A DNA stretch of 64,000 nucleotides from Elusimicrobia bacterium UBA5214 (GTDB lineage: Bacteria; Elusimicrobiota; UBA5214): positions 1 to 64,000 of the forward strand of contig DHVG01000025.1 in assembly GCA_002412545.1 (NCBI GenBank). Reading direction: 5' to 3'. This document shows, piece by piece, positions 56,585 through 64,000 of the stretch. The first letter of the stretch is position 1, and each line of letters opens with the position of its first letter. Made by a program: the position numbers and the translations under genes. Under the pieces are notes generated by a model, which saw nothing but the letters and a program-made list of their open reading frames with translations, was not told where the DNA came from and searched no databases.

Positions 56585-58140
56585 TTTCGGGGAAAGAGAG
56601 GTAACAAACTTCTCCTCACTCCTCTCTGTATCGAATATCTTGCAATGCTTACGCCTGATTCTAATCCACCCCAATCAAAAAGAAATTCTTTCTCTTCACT
56701 AATTTTAAATATGGAAAAAATTTTTTCGCTTGTTTGCGGAAGAAAGGGATAAAGATAAACCGCAAGAAGACGTAAAGACTCGGCTAAAGCATAAAGGACA
56801 CTCTTTAGCCGTTCATCATTCCCCTTACTTAAATTCCAAGGTGCCTCAAGGTCAATGTAACGATTAAGTTCAGCAATTATTCCCCAAAGAAGAACCAATA
56901 TTTGTTGAAATTCCAAATTGGCAAAATGTTGACTAATTTTATCTTTCAAATCCGAAGAAAAAAAACTTCTTATTTTCTCTTCTTCCGATATTGGAGCAGG
57001 AATTTTCCCTGCTGAATATTTTTCAATCATGCTGAATACCCGACTGAATAAGTTACCAAAATCATTTGCCAAGTCAGAATTATAGCGCATTTTTAGGCTA
57101 TCCATTGAAAAATCACCATCATTACCGAAAGGTATTTCTCTCAGAACAAAATAACGAAAAGCATCAACATTGTATTCTTGAACAATTTTTTCTGGTTGAA
57201 CCACATTACCTTTAGATTTGGACATTTTTTTCCCTTCTACAGTCCACCAACCATGCGCAAAAACACTCTTTGGTAAAGGTAATCCTAAGGCAAAGAGTAT
57301 TGCTGACCAGATTACCGTATGAAAACGAAAAATTTCTTTACCTACAAGATGAACATCAGCAGGCCATTTTTCTGCAAATTCAGTACTCTGTTCTTTGTTT
57401 TCTGCTCCATACCCAATAGCACTGATATAATTCAACAAAGCATCAAACCAGACATAGATGGTATGTTTTTCATCGTTGGGAACCGGAATACCCCAAGCGA
57501 CCCTTGTCCGTGAGACAGAAAGGTCATTCAACCCTTTTTGGACAAAATTGATAATCTCTTGGACACGAAATTTTGGCTGCAAAAATTCGGGATGTTCTCC
57601 ATAATATTTAAGTAAAATTTCTCCATATTTAGAAAGCCTAAAAAAATAACTTTCTTCAGAAATTTTTTCTAATTGACGCTGACATTCCGGGCATTGGGGA
57701 CTACCACCTGGACTATAGACAACCTGCGTCTCGGTCCAGTAACTTTCGCAAGGAATACAATACCAACCAGTATATGTTCCTTTATAGATGTCACCTTGTT
57801 TAAGAAGTTTCACAAAAACTTTCTTTACTACATTTTCATGTCTCGGTTCGGTTGTGCGAATAAAGCCATCATACGAAATATTAAGAAGTTGCCAGAGATT
57901 TTTAAATTCTTGAAAAATGTAGTTAACCCATTCTTTGGGAGTTCTACCATGTTTAGCAGCTGCTTCAGCAATTTTTTCACCATGTTCATCGCTACCAGTC
58001 AAAAAAAAGACTTTTTCACCATTCATCCGATACCAACGGGCTAAGCAGTCAGCGGCAATTGTCGTATAGGCATGACCCAGATGCGGTCTATCGTTTACAT
58101 AATAAAGAGGTGTGGTAATATATAGTATTTTTTTCATCAC
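56581..58140 (-). CDS. metG: Methionyl-tRNA synthetase
   Basis: Charges tRNA(Met). The class I motifs are HLGH at 20-23 and KMSKS at 305-309. A single zinc knuckle is formed by C128, C131, C150 and C153. At 519 residues it lacks the C-terminal EMAP-like dimerisation domain found in E. coli MetG. The last part (SIQRGVRRSLLPLFPRK) departs from the family and may be repeat-derived. It shares ATGA with the radical SAM gene and follows ricT by 11 bases. Confidence 0.96.
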   Translation of the reverse strand: MMKKILYITTPLYYVNDRPHLGHAYTTIAADCLARWYRMNGEKVFFLTGSDEHGEKIAEAAAKHGRTPKEWVNYIFQEFKNLWQLLNISYDGFIRTTEPRHENVVKKVFVKLLKQGDIYKGTYTGWYCIPCESYWTETQVVYSPGGSPQCPECQRQLEKISEESYFFRLSKYGEILLKYYGEHPEFLQPKFRVQEIINFVQKGLNDLSVSRTRVAWGIPVPNDEKHTIYVWFDALLNYISAIGYGAENKEQSTEFAEKWPADVHLVGKEIFRFHTVIWSAILFALGLPLPKSVFAHGWWTVEGKKMSKSKGNVVQPEKIVQEYNVDAFRYFVLREIPFGNDGDFSMDSLKMRYNSDLANDFGNLFSRVFSMIEKYSAGKIPAPISEEEKIRSFFSSDLKDKISQHFANLEFQQILVLLWGIIAELNRYIDLEAPWNLSKGNDERLKSVLYALAESLRLLAVYLYPFLPQTSEKIFSIFKISEEKEFLFDWGGLESGVSIARYSIQRGVRRSLLPLFPRK

Positions 58141-58151
58141 TTTCTAACTTC

Positions 58152-58949
58152 CTAACTTTTTAACTCTCTAATATTGACCTTCTTTATTCTCCCATCGGAG
58201 AATTCTACTGTGATTGAACCAGTTAGATAATTTACTTCTTTAACTTTCGCTTCTCCTTCATCGGTTTTAATTATTGTCTCCACTTGGGGAAAATGTTTTC
58301 TCCTTTCCTGATAAAATGGATGTTCATATGCAAGGCAACAGACTAATTTCCCACATAACCCCGTAAGTTTGGCAATATTCAAAGGCAAATTTTGTTCTTT
58401 AGCTAATTCTACCGTTACCGGTTGAAAATCTTTTAAGAAAATACTACAACAAACTGTTCGCCCACAGGGACCAAGTCCACCCAACAACCGTGTTTCCTCA
58501 CGGACACCAATTTGGACCATTTGGATTCGTGTTTTCAAGAGATGTCCCAAATCTTTAATCAATTCACGAAAATCTACCCTTTCTTCAGCAGTATAATAGA
58601 TAAAAAGTTTTGACCGGTCAAAAGTATAATCTAATGCAGTTAGTTTCATTTTCAATTCATAATCTTCAATTTTCTGAGAAATGGTTTTCCAAACTTCGTG
58701 TGCCTTAATTTCATTTTCTTTAAGTCGTTGCTCGTCAGCAGAAGTTAACTGACGAATAGTTTTACCAATAATAGTTAAATTTTTATCGCCTTTCTCAAAA
58801 AATTTTTCTGGTTCAGAGATTATCCCCACCTCAAGACCATTCTCAGTTTGCACAATTACTCGCTCACCAAGTTTTAAGTCAAAATTACCTGCATCACAAT
58901 AAATTTTATCTTTAGTCCGTCTAATTGATACACCAATAACTATCGGCAT
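58152..58949 (-). CDS. ricT: PSP1/RicT-like regulator of RNA processing
   Basis: PSP1-domain protein, like RicT (YaaT) of Bacillus, a member of the Y-complex that guides RNase Y and affects development. The PSP1 domain shows LGERVIVQTENGLEVGII and AEERVDFRELIKDLGHLLKTRIQM, then LGPCGRTVCCSIFL and LCGKLVCCLAYEHPFY, the two cysteine motifs that in RicT bind an Fe-S cluster. ATG 58949 overlaps holB by 10 bases; a longer start at 58976 is less likely. The order tmk-holB-ricT is common in bacteria. Confidence 0.94.
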   Translation of the reverse strand: MPIVIGVSIRRTKDKIYCDAGNFDLKLGERVIVQTENGLEVGIISEPEKFFEKGDKNLTIIGKTIRQLTSADEQRLKENEIKAHEVWKTISQKIEDYELKMKLTALDYTFDRSKLFIYYTAEERVDFRELIKDLGHLLKTRIQMVQIGVREETRLLGGLGPCGRTVCCSIFLKDFQPVTVELAKEQNLPLNIAKLTGLCGKLVCCLAYEHPFYQERRKHFPQVETIIKTDEGEAKVKEVNYLTGSITVEFSDGRIKKVNIRELKS

Positions 58950-59848
58950 AGAGATTTTAATTTTAAGAGCAAACAATCCAGGGCTAATTGACGATTGAGG
59001 TTACGCTGGATTTGATTTTTTGTTTGATTGATAAACTCAACTGCTTGCCAATATTTTCTACTTCTTGCAAAAAGTAAAAGCAAAGTTAAAAATTTCCCGG
59101 TTTTTTCTTTATCTTTACTATATTCTTCACTTAAACTCAGCATTTCTACCTCCGTAAAGGAAAACATATTTTGCCAAAATGTTTCAATTTTTTGATAGAG
59201 AAGAGAAAAATCTTCATTAAAAATAATTTCTTGCATTCGTCCAGCAAAAAAGTATTCTGAAGGAAGAATTTCTTGCGGATAATTAAAAATGGAACGCTGC
59301 AAAATTCCGCCAATCACTTTCTCAGAGAGACCTGAAAAGGGTAATACCCAACAGCGTGAAAGAATTGTGGGAAGAAGTGTATCTTTATTTTCACTGATGA
59401 GAACAAATAGAACCTGCGGGGGTGGTTCTTCTAAAGTTTTTAAAAATGAATTTGCTGCCTCTTGGGTTAGTTTTTCTGTCTTTTCCAAGATATAAACTTT
59501 ATAACTACCTTCAAATGGTTTCCATTGACTATCCCGGTTTAATTCACGAATCTGGTCAATCCCAATGGTCTCTTTCTCGGGAGAAATTATCCTTACATCC
59601 GGATGTATCCCTTTATCAATTTTTTGACAGGAAAGACAAGTATCACACGGAAAATCGTTTACCATTAACTGTTTACCGTTTACTGATAAACAATTAAGTG
59701 CCTTGGCTAATTCCAAAGCAGTTGTGCGTTTGCCAACCCCGGAAGGACCGTAAAACAACAATCCTTGAGGGAAACGATTACCTGCAAAAAGTCTCTTTAA
59801 AATTTCAATTACTCTTTCTTGCCCAAGTATGTGTGAGAAACTCATCAA
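58940..59848 (-). CDS. holB: DNA polymerase III delta-prime subunit
   Basis: Clamp-loader subunit. Walker A GPSGVGKRT is at 34-42, the zinc-type cysteines are C68, C71 and C74, and the DIRELNRDSQWKPFEGSYKVYILEKTEKLT region and SRCWVLPF arginine finger follow. An in-frame repeat (59656-59695) gives LSVNGKQLMVND before the FPCDTCLSC motif. The first 44 bases overlap tmk. Length 302 is normal. Confidence 0.93.
   Translation of the reverse strand: MMSFSHILGQERVIEILKRLFAGNRFPQGLLFYGPSGVGKRTTALELAKALNCLSVNGKQLMVNDFPCDTCLSCQKIDKGIHPDVRIISPEKETIGIDQIRELNRDSQWKPFEGSYKVYILEKTEKLTQEAANSFLKTLEEPPPQVLFVLISENKDTLLPTILSRCWVLPFSGLSEKVIGGILQRSIFNYPQEILPSEYFFAGRMQEIIFNEDFSLLYQKIETFWQNMFSFTEVEMLSLSEEYSKDKEKTGKFLTLLLLFARSRKYWQAVEFINQTKNQIQRNLNRQLALDCLLLKLKSLCR
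59656..59695. repeat. GTTTACCGTTTACC repeat in frame in holB
   Basis: CGTTTACCATTAACTGTTTA then CCGTTTACTGATAAAC, a short-period tract, encodes LSVNGKQLMVND. Confidence 0.85.
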
Positions 59849-60524
59849 TAATCTTCCTTACTTCTTTTTGTGTTTCTTCAATTGAACCTTTAACTTTGAC
59901 TACCCGAAACCGCTTTGGTTCCTGTTTTGCTAACCTTAGATACCCACGACGAACCCGTTGATGAAATGATAAGGGTTCGTTTTCTAAACGGTCGCACTCC
60001 CATTTTTTTATCGGTAAACCCCGCCCCTTTCGTTGAGTTAATAACGAGGAAGACAAAATTTTTCCCGTAATTTTCTCTGCACCCCGACGAAAGGGGCGGG
60101 GTAAATCAAAAAGAAGAGTTAAATCCGGTTTTATTCCCTGCCGGGCAAGAGTATCCAATTTTTTTAATAATTTTAAGTCAAATCTCCGACCGTAACCCTG
60201 ATAGGCAAAAGTGGCATCACTGAATCGTTCACAAATCACAATCACTGGTTTACTTATGTTCTCTTTTAGGGCTGGCCGAATTAACTCCGCAACATGTTGC
60301 GCACGGGCAGCAAGATAAAGAAAAAGTTCAGTATCAGATGAAATTTTATTTTTTGGGTGAAGAAGTATTTCTCTTAAAGATTCAGCAATGGATACACCAC
60401 CCGGTTCACGAGTATGCACTACATTATACCCTTTTTTCCGCAAGTATTCAGCTAAAAGTTTGGAATGGGTTGACTTCCCACTCCCATCCACTCCTTCAAA
60501 AGTAATAAATAATCCTTTTTTCAT
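59805..60524 (-). CDS. tmk: Thymidylate kinase
   Basis: Phosphorylates dTMP to dTDP. It has the P-loop EGVDGSGKST, HTREPGG, DRYS-equivalent ERFSDATFAYQGYGR and DRLENEPLSFHQRVRRGYL. At 239 residues it is about 30 longer than usual, because an in-frame palindromic element (60018-60102) inserts PRPFRRGAEKITG...RKGRGLP in the lid between LLFDLP and KKWECDRLENE. The lid closes over ATP, so either the enzyme tolerates the change or the lid arginines are now supplied by the insertion. Confidence 0.94.
   Translation of the reverse strand: MKKGLFITFEGVDGSGKSTHSKLLAEYLRKKGYNVVHTREPGGVSIAESLREILLHPKNKISSDTELFLYLAARAQHVAELIRPALKENISKPVIVICERFSDATFAYQGYGRRFDLKLLKKLDTLARQGIKPDLTLLFDLPRPFRRGAEKITGKILSSSLLTQRKGRGLPIKKWECDRLENEPLSFHQRVRRGYLRLAKQEPKRFRVVKVKGSIEETQKEVRKIIDEFLTHTWARKSN
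60018..60102. repeat. Palindromic element inserted in frame in tmk
   Basis: Perfect 16-base terminal inverted repeats, ACCCCGCCCCTTTCGT and ACGAAAGGGGCGGGGT, enclose about 53 bases. The 85-base element adds about 28 residues. The ACCCCGC end resembles the ACCCCGCACC ends of the structured repeats at 10266 and 50567. Confidence 0.9.
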
Positions 60525-61823
60525 TTAAAGTCCTGAAGGCCAATCTATTATTTTCTCTCGCCAATACTTCCGGACAATTGGCGCATCGGTAAATTCAACC
60601 GTAAGACTATTGTCATAGAAGATTTTTAAATTCTTGCCCGGATTGAGCGTGACTTGACCTTTAACCGTCACCGCACCATGAATAACTGTATTCGCCTGCA
60701 CATTTAAATTACCTCCTACATAGACAAAACCACGAATGGTCACCTTGTCATTTGTCCCATCTTTTTCGTCCGGATTACCAGTAGCACCGAATTCAAAGGA
60801 CTCGCTTATATCTGAATGCGGACCGCCACCAGCATCAGCGTAAAATTCGTTTTCTGCACTTGTATCAATCCGTTGATACTCTTTCCACGCTTCCGAAGGA
60901 GGATTAGTAGTGTATTCTCCTTTACCGGTACCTAAAAGGGTTAAATCACCTAAAACAATTAATGTTCCATAAATATAAGTATTCCCGGTAATTTTCAAAT
61001 TACCGTTATAGTCACCACCAGTATTTTCATAATACCAAACTCGCTGGTCGGTACATTGCATCCCGTTGAGTGTTTGCTGACTTGCTAAAGTATAATAATT
61101 GTAAGTATCAGTGCTGGTATGGCTACAGTAAGACCCAGTCATAGAACTTGATTTGAGAAGGTCAAAATTAAGCTCAGTTGTTCCTATAGCACCTTCATAG
61201 TAATGATAATATTCGTCACCCGGTCCGGAACCGGCTACATACGGGGGACGATTAATTACCAATTGTTTAGAAATTTTTCGTGGAAAATAATTATCCGTAT
61301 TTGCCGTAATATCATCTTCGGAACGAATTGGTCCCCAATGAACTTCGGCATTTCCTGAAATATCTACTGCGCTGTTAGAATAAATTGAAGAATCAGTACC
61401 CGCTCTCTCTACAACCAGTTCAATTGACCGTTTTTCGTTGGTAGTTGAATCCAGACCAACGGCTTGGATTACTCGCCAACTGGAATTAGTCGGATGAGAA
61501 GTAAGGTTTATCGTATATTTCCCTGCCGGAGAACCGGTTGAGGGAATATCTTCATAAGCCAGGTCAAAATTGTATCCACTAATTGTTTGTCCTTGACCTA
61601 AATTAGTCCAGTAGTCACTATTCTCCCGTAATTTCCAGTAACCACGGTCAATTCCGGCTTCTGCCAAGTGGAAAGCAGTAGTTGTCCGTTTTTGTCTTAC
61701 TGTCCATTTCATATCCTGTTGTAAATAATAAACTAAAGATGGAATAAAAATCAAGAAAAGAATCATTACTCCAAGAATAATAATTATTACTTGCCCTTTC
61801 TCTGAATCTAATTTATCATTCAT
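60525..61823 (-). CDS. PilX-like pilus assembly/pseudopilin protein
   Basis: Type IV pilus-associated protein, 432 residues. The N-terminus (KGQVIIIILGVMILFLIFIPSLVYYLQQDMKW...RTTTAFHLAEAGIDRGYWKLR) is the PilX_N pattern with one hydrophobic helix and the AEAG motif. The C-terminal half has repeated Gly/Asn/Thr segments (NLKITGNTYIYGTLIVLGDLTL, GFVYVGGNLNVQANTVIHGAV) like polymer-forming cytoskeletal or beta-helix proteins. It lies immediately after a second pilin-like gene. Confidence 0.85.
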   Translation of the reverse strand: MNDKLDSEKGQVIIIILGVMILFLIFIPSLVYYLQQDMKWTVRQKRTTTAFHLAEAGIDRGYWKLRENSDYWTNLGQGQTISGYNFDLAYEDIPSTGSPAGKYTINLTSHPTNSSWRVIQAVGLDSTTNEKRSIELVVERAGTDSSIYSNSAVDISGNAEVHWGPIRSEDDITANTDNYFPRKISKQLVINRPPYVAGSGPGDEYYHYYEGAIGTTELNFDLLKSSSMTGSYCSHTSTDTYNYYTLASQQTLNGMQCTDQRVWYYENTGGDYNGNLKITGNTYIYGTLIVLGDLTLLGTGKGEYTTNPPSEAWKEYQRIDTSAENEFYADAGGGPHSDISESFEFGATGNPDEKDGTNDKVTIRGFVYVGGNLNVQANTVIHGAVTVKGQVTLNPGKNLKIFYDNSLTVEFTDAPIVRKYWREKIIDWPSGL

Positions 61824-61845
61824 AACTCATAATTCATAATTAAAC

Positions 61846-62391
61846 TTATTCGTTCATCAGTCGTATTTTTTCTACCGAAAGTTGCAATGCCTTTGCTCCA
61901 CCACCAAAAGTCTCTTTCTCAAAACAAATAGAAAGAGAAATAATTGACCGTTCATCACTCTTTGGATACGCAAAATAGATATAGCGTAAATTTTCGGCTA
62001 ATTTAGTAGTTGCATAAGTTGTCTCACCACTGCGTTTAATTTTTTGATAAAGTTTATCCCCGTCCTGATAATAAGAAATTTCATCGTCGTCAACATTAGT
62101 GAAAGAAATCTTTGAACATGGCGGATTAGTCACCCCAGCAGTATCAGTTGATTTATAAATAGTTACTGAGGTGTATTCTGCTTCACGCAGATTTCTATGG
62201 ACTAAATCTAAATTAGTGCGCACATCACGTTGAATTTCCCAGCGTGCCTGAGAGAGAAACATAAATCGCCAACCACTGATAAGAACATTCGCACCCACAG
62301 TAAAAAGGATACCAAGAATAATCACAACGAACATCAATTCAATTAAAGTTACACCTCTTTCTTGTTTAATCTGTAACATTTTTGTCACCAA
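61846..62391 (-). CDS. Type IV pilin-like protein (PilW/GspJ-like)
   Basis: Prepilin with the cleavage and methylation motif RGVTLIELMFVVIILGILFTV, where cleavage follows the Gly and the fifth mature residue is Glu. The rest (SQARWEIQRDVRTNLDLVHRNLRE, KSDERSIISLSICFEKE) resembles minor pilins of the PilW/GspJ type. 181 residues. It overlaps the next upstream gene by 7 bases. Confidence 0.9.
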   Translation of the reverse strand: MVTKMLQIKQERGVTLIELMFVVIILGILFTVGANVLISGWRFMFLSQARWEIQRDVRTNLDLVHRNLREAEYTSVTIYKSTDTAGVTNPPCSKISFTNVDDDEISYYQDGDKLYQKIKRSGETTYATTKLAENLRYIYFAYPKSDERSIISLSICFEKETFGGGAKALQLSVEKIRLMNE

Positions 62392-64000
62392 GTGAAATCT
62401 ACTGTAGCTGTCCCTCCCGCCGCAACCGCGGTAGTGTCATCTTCTCTAGTAGTAGTGGTGGTCGTTCCATTCAGTTTTGTATACCAAGCGTAAACATTAT
62501 AGGTTGCTGAACCACCACGAACTTCAAGAGTATAAGTCCCATCCGAAAGACTGACTGTAGAATAATAATAAGATCCGCCCTGTAGTGTACTCTGGTTAAA
62601 TTCTGGAGGTTCGGAAGAAATCGTTACCGTCGTGGCAATTAACAATACACCGGTTTTTATTAGTTCCGTTCCTTCTTTTACGGTTCCGCTAATTTCACCC
62701 ATCGCTCCAGAAATGGTAAAAGTTGCTACATCTACAGTTGCCCCAGCACTGACTGTTACTGAGACCGGCACATTAGTTCCCGAACCGCTTGAATAGGACT
62801 CGCCAGTATCTAAAAGTGGTTGAACTTCGTAATCATTCCCTGAAACCGGTAATTGCGAAAAAGTATACATCCCGTCACTACCGGTAATTTCAGTTGCTAC
62901 TTGTTCATCATTTTTGTCTCTAATTTCAACAATTATATCTGGCAAAGCGTCAATTCCGTTAGAGGTAACTTTCCCTTGTACCGTCCCTGCCCGAGCAAGC
63001 GCAACCTCCGGAATGGTTGTAATCTGTCCTACATTCACACTGACATCCGCAGTAGTAGAAGAAGTATAAGTTGAGTTATTATATCCCTGCGGTGTAGTTG
63101 GATTTACAGTTGGGGTATAACTATCCGCTGAAAGTTCAAACCAGTATATTCCTTGAACATCGGTACGCTTATAATCCCCTCCGATTGAAACATAGATACC
63201 CGAAAGTCCACTACTCCCATCAGTAACTTTACCAGAAACAAAACCATTAGTAGTAGTAGAAACAAGTATAACTTTAGGAGAACTTGATGAAGGATTAGTT
63301 GAATAATTAGGTACTCCGGTGCTCACGGCAACTTGAATAGTTACACTACTTATTTGCTGATAGAAAATCCCACTACTGATAACAAGTGTCCAAGTACCAG
63401 TAGCAATATCAGTGAGATACCAATAGCCGGTGCTGGAAACCGTAGTCAAAGAAGAAAGTCCATCATTAGCGGTAACCACCGCTCCTACCGCTGCAGTATC
63501 GGTTGAACCAAGGTAGACAAATCCATAGGCACTACCTCTACCTTGGGCACTCAAAGTAAAATTTTGAGTTTCTCCTTCATACTTTGCTACGGTAACTTGG
63601 GCAGAACTATCCCAATAACCAGATTTACTTGCCTTCACTGTCCAAGTGCCAGAAGTGACATTTATACTGTAAAATCCAGTGCCCGCAGCCGTATAATCTT
63701 CCCAGTTCGCATTTTCTTCAATTATAACTTTTACATTATCTAAGACAGTAACTCCATCGGTTGACTTTACCACACCGCTGATGGTAGAATCGACTGGCTC
63801 ACGGTAAGGGTCACGATAAAGATTAGTAAGGGTGATACTTTTTTCTTCATTACGTTCAATCCAGAGAATGGTTATTTTTATTTTTTTCAAACCAGTATCT
63901 GTAGTTGTTGGACTAACTTCTTCTAATTTTTTATCACTTCTTTCCCGAACTTTATAAATTACCACCCGCCGGGTAAATTGATTATCCCCCACTGTGAGGG
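62385..64000 (-). CDS. Large surface protein with carboxypeptidase-regulatory-like repeats (partial)
   Basis: The frame is open to the window edge, so the N-terminus is missing. The visible 535 residues contain at least five domains of the carboxypeptidase regulatory-like/CnaB-like fold, each starting with SG(V/K)V or GxV(T/K) words (STISGVVKSTDGVTVLDNVKVII, GFVSGKVTDGSSGLSGIYVSIGG, GTVQGKVTSNGIDALPDIIVEI, GEISGTVKEGTELIKTG). The segment just inside the edge (RRVVIYKVRERSD, KIKITILWIERNEEKSI) is like pilin-associated sequence, so it may be a pilin-anchored surface protein. Confidence 0.85.
   Translation of the reverse strand, partial: LTVGDNQFTRRVVIYKVRERSDKKLEEVSPTTTDTGLKKIKITILWIERNEEKSITLTNLYRDPYREPVDSTISGVVKSTDGVTVLDNVKVIIEENANWEDYTAAGTGFYSINVTSGTWTVKASKSGYWDSSAQVTVAKYEGETQNFTLSAQGRGSAYGFVYLGSTDTAAVGAVVTANDGLSSLTTVSSTGYWYLTDIATGTWTLVISSGIFYQQISSVTIQVAVSTGVPNYSTNPSSSSPKVILVSTTTNGFVSGKVTDGSSGLSGIYVSIGGDYKRTDVQGIYWFELSADSYTPTVNPTTPQGYNNSTYTSSTTADVSVNVGQITTIPEVALARAGTVQGKVTSNGIDALPDIIVEIRDKNDEQVATEITGSDGMYTFSQLPVSGNDYEVQPLLDTGESYSSGSGTNVPVSVTVSAGATVDVATFTISGAMGEISGTVKEGTELIKTGVLLIATTVTISSEPPEFNQSTLQGGSYYYSTVSLSDGTYTLEVRGGSATYNVYAWYTKLNGTTTTTTREDDTTAVAAGGTATVDFTW

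Noticed and set aside
1..64000. tRNA or rRNA genes
   Set aside because: I looked for cloverleaf-like and conserved rRNA segments in the gene gaps and saw none; a covariance search was not possible.

Overview
The window is an AT-rich, densely packed bacterial chromosome segment with about 58 protein-coding genes or gene remnants, mostly on the minus strand, and no rRNA or tRNA gene that I could see. The gene content suggests an uncultured, anaerobic, Gram-negative-like lineage, for example a candidate phylum near Omnitrophota or Desantisbacteria. That placement is inference and rests on a full Rnf ion pump with its flavin transferase, GatCAB-type indirect tRNA charging, PBP1A and MltG wall enzymes, HtrA, pilin-like proteins, and above all the style of the intergenic repeats.

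Layout. 1-2935: PBP1A and a DUF2148 ferredoxin-like protein on the plus strand. 2932-10206: a minus-strand operon CBS-CBS-rnfCDGEAB-apbE that makes and flavinylates the Rnf complex. 10422-14619: tldD, a SagB-type nitroreductase, mltG, ruvX and a polysaccharide deacetylase. 14659-20391: thpR, a DUF72 protein, a nitronate monooxygenase-like flavoprotein, cinA, a DUF3467 protein and a DUF4143 ATPase. 20618-22872: an IS3-family element lying between the broken ends of a DUF4209-like gene and a PLD-domain gene, with a RadC N-terminal mini-gene beside it. 22989-29038: livFGMHK branched-chain amino acid transport plus thrC. 29404-31782: a restriction-modification (R-M) pair whose nuclease resembles the TdeIII family. 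31824-42535: hom, an aminotransferase, HU, RNase E/G, bioY, gatBA, a cyclophilin-like protein, galT and gatC. 42536-46113: a macrodomain protein and a second R-M-like locus (two methyltransferases around an unrecognised protein). 46233-52287: uvrD/pcrA diverging from a sensor kinase and a LysM-FecR protein. 52305-64000: htrA, a secreted GH57-like protein, a TatD-linked-type radical SAM protein, metG, ricT, holB, tmk and a pilin-like surface cluster that runs off the window.

The most unusual content is not a gene. Two copies (10266-10421 and 50567-50719) of a repeat fold into the same crossing-stem (pseudoknot) layout, with base changes that preserve pairing, and each copy sits at the 3' end of a gene. 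Nearly every intergenic space is filled with short-period or hairpin repeats, often nested in one another. The same repeat families interrupt conserved housekeeping genes in frame at about 20 places (gatA, gatB, hom, thrC, uvrD, cinA, tmk, holB, bioY and others) and supply the hydrophobic core of three signal peptides. Several strong -35/-10 promoters lie so close to the start codon that the mRNAs should be leaderless or nearly so.
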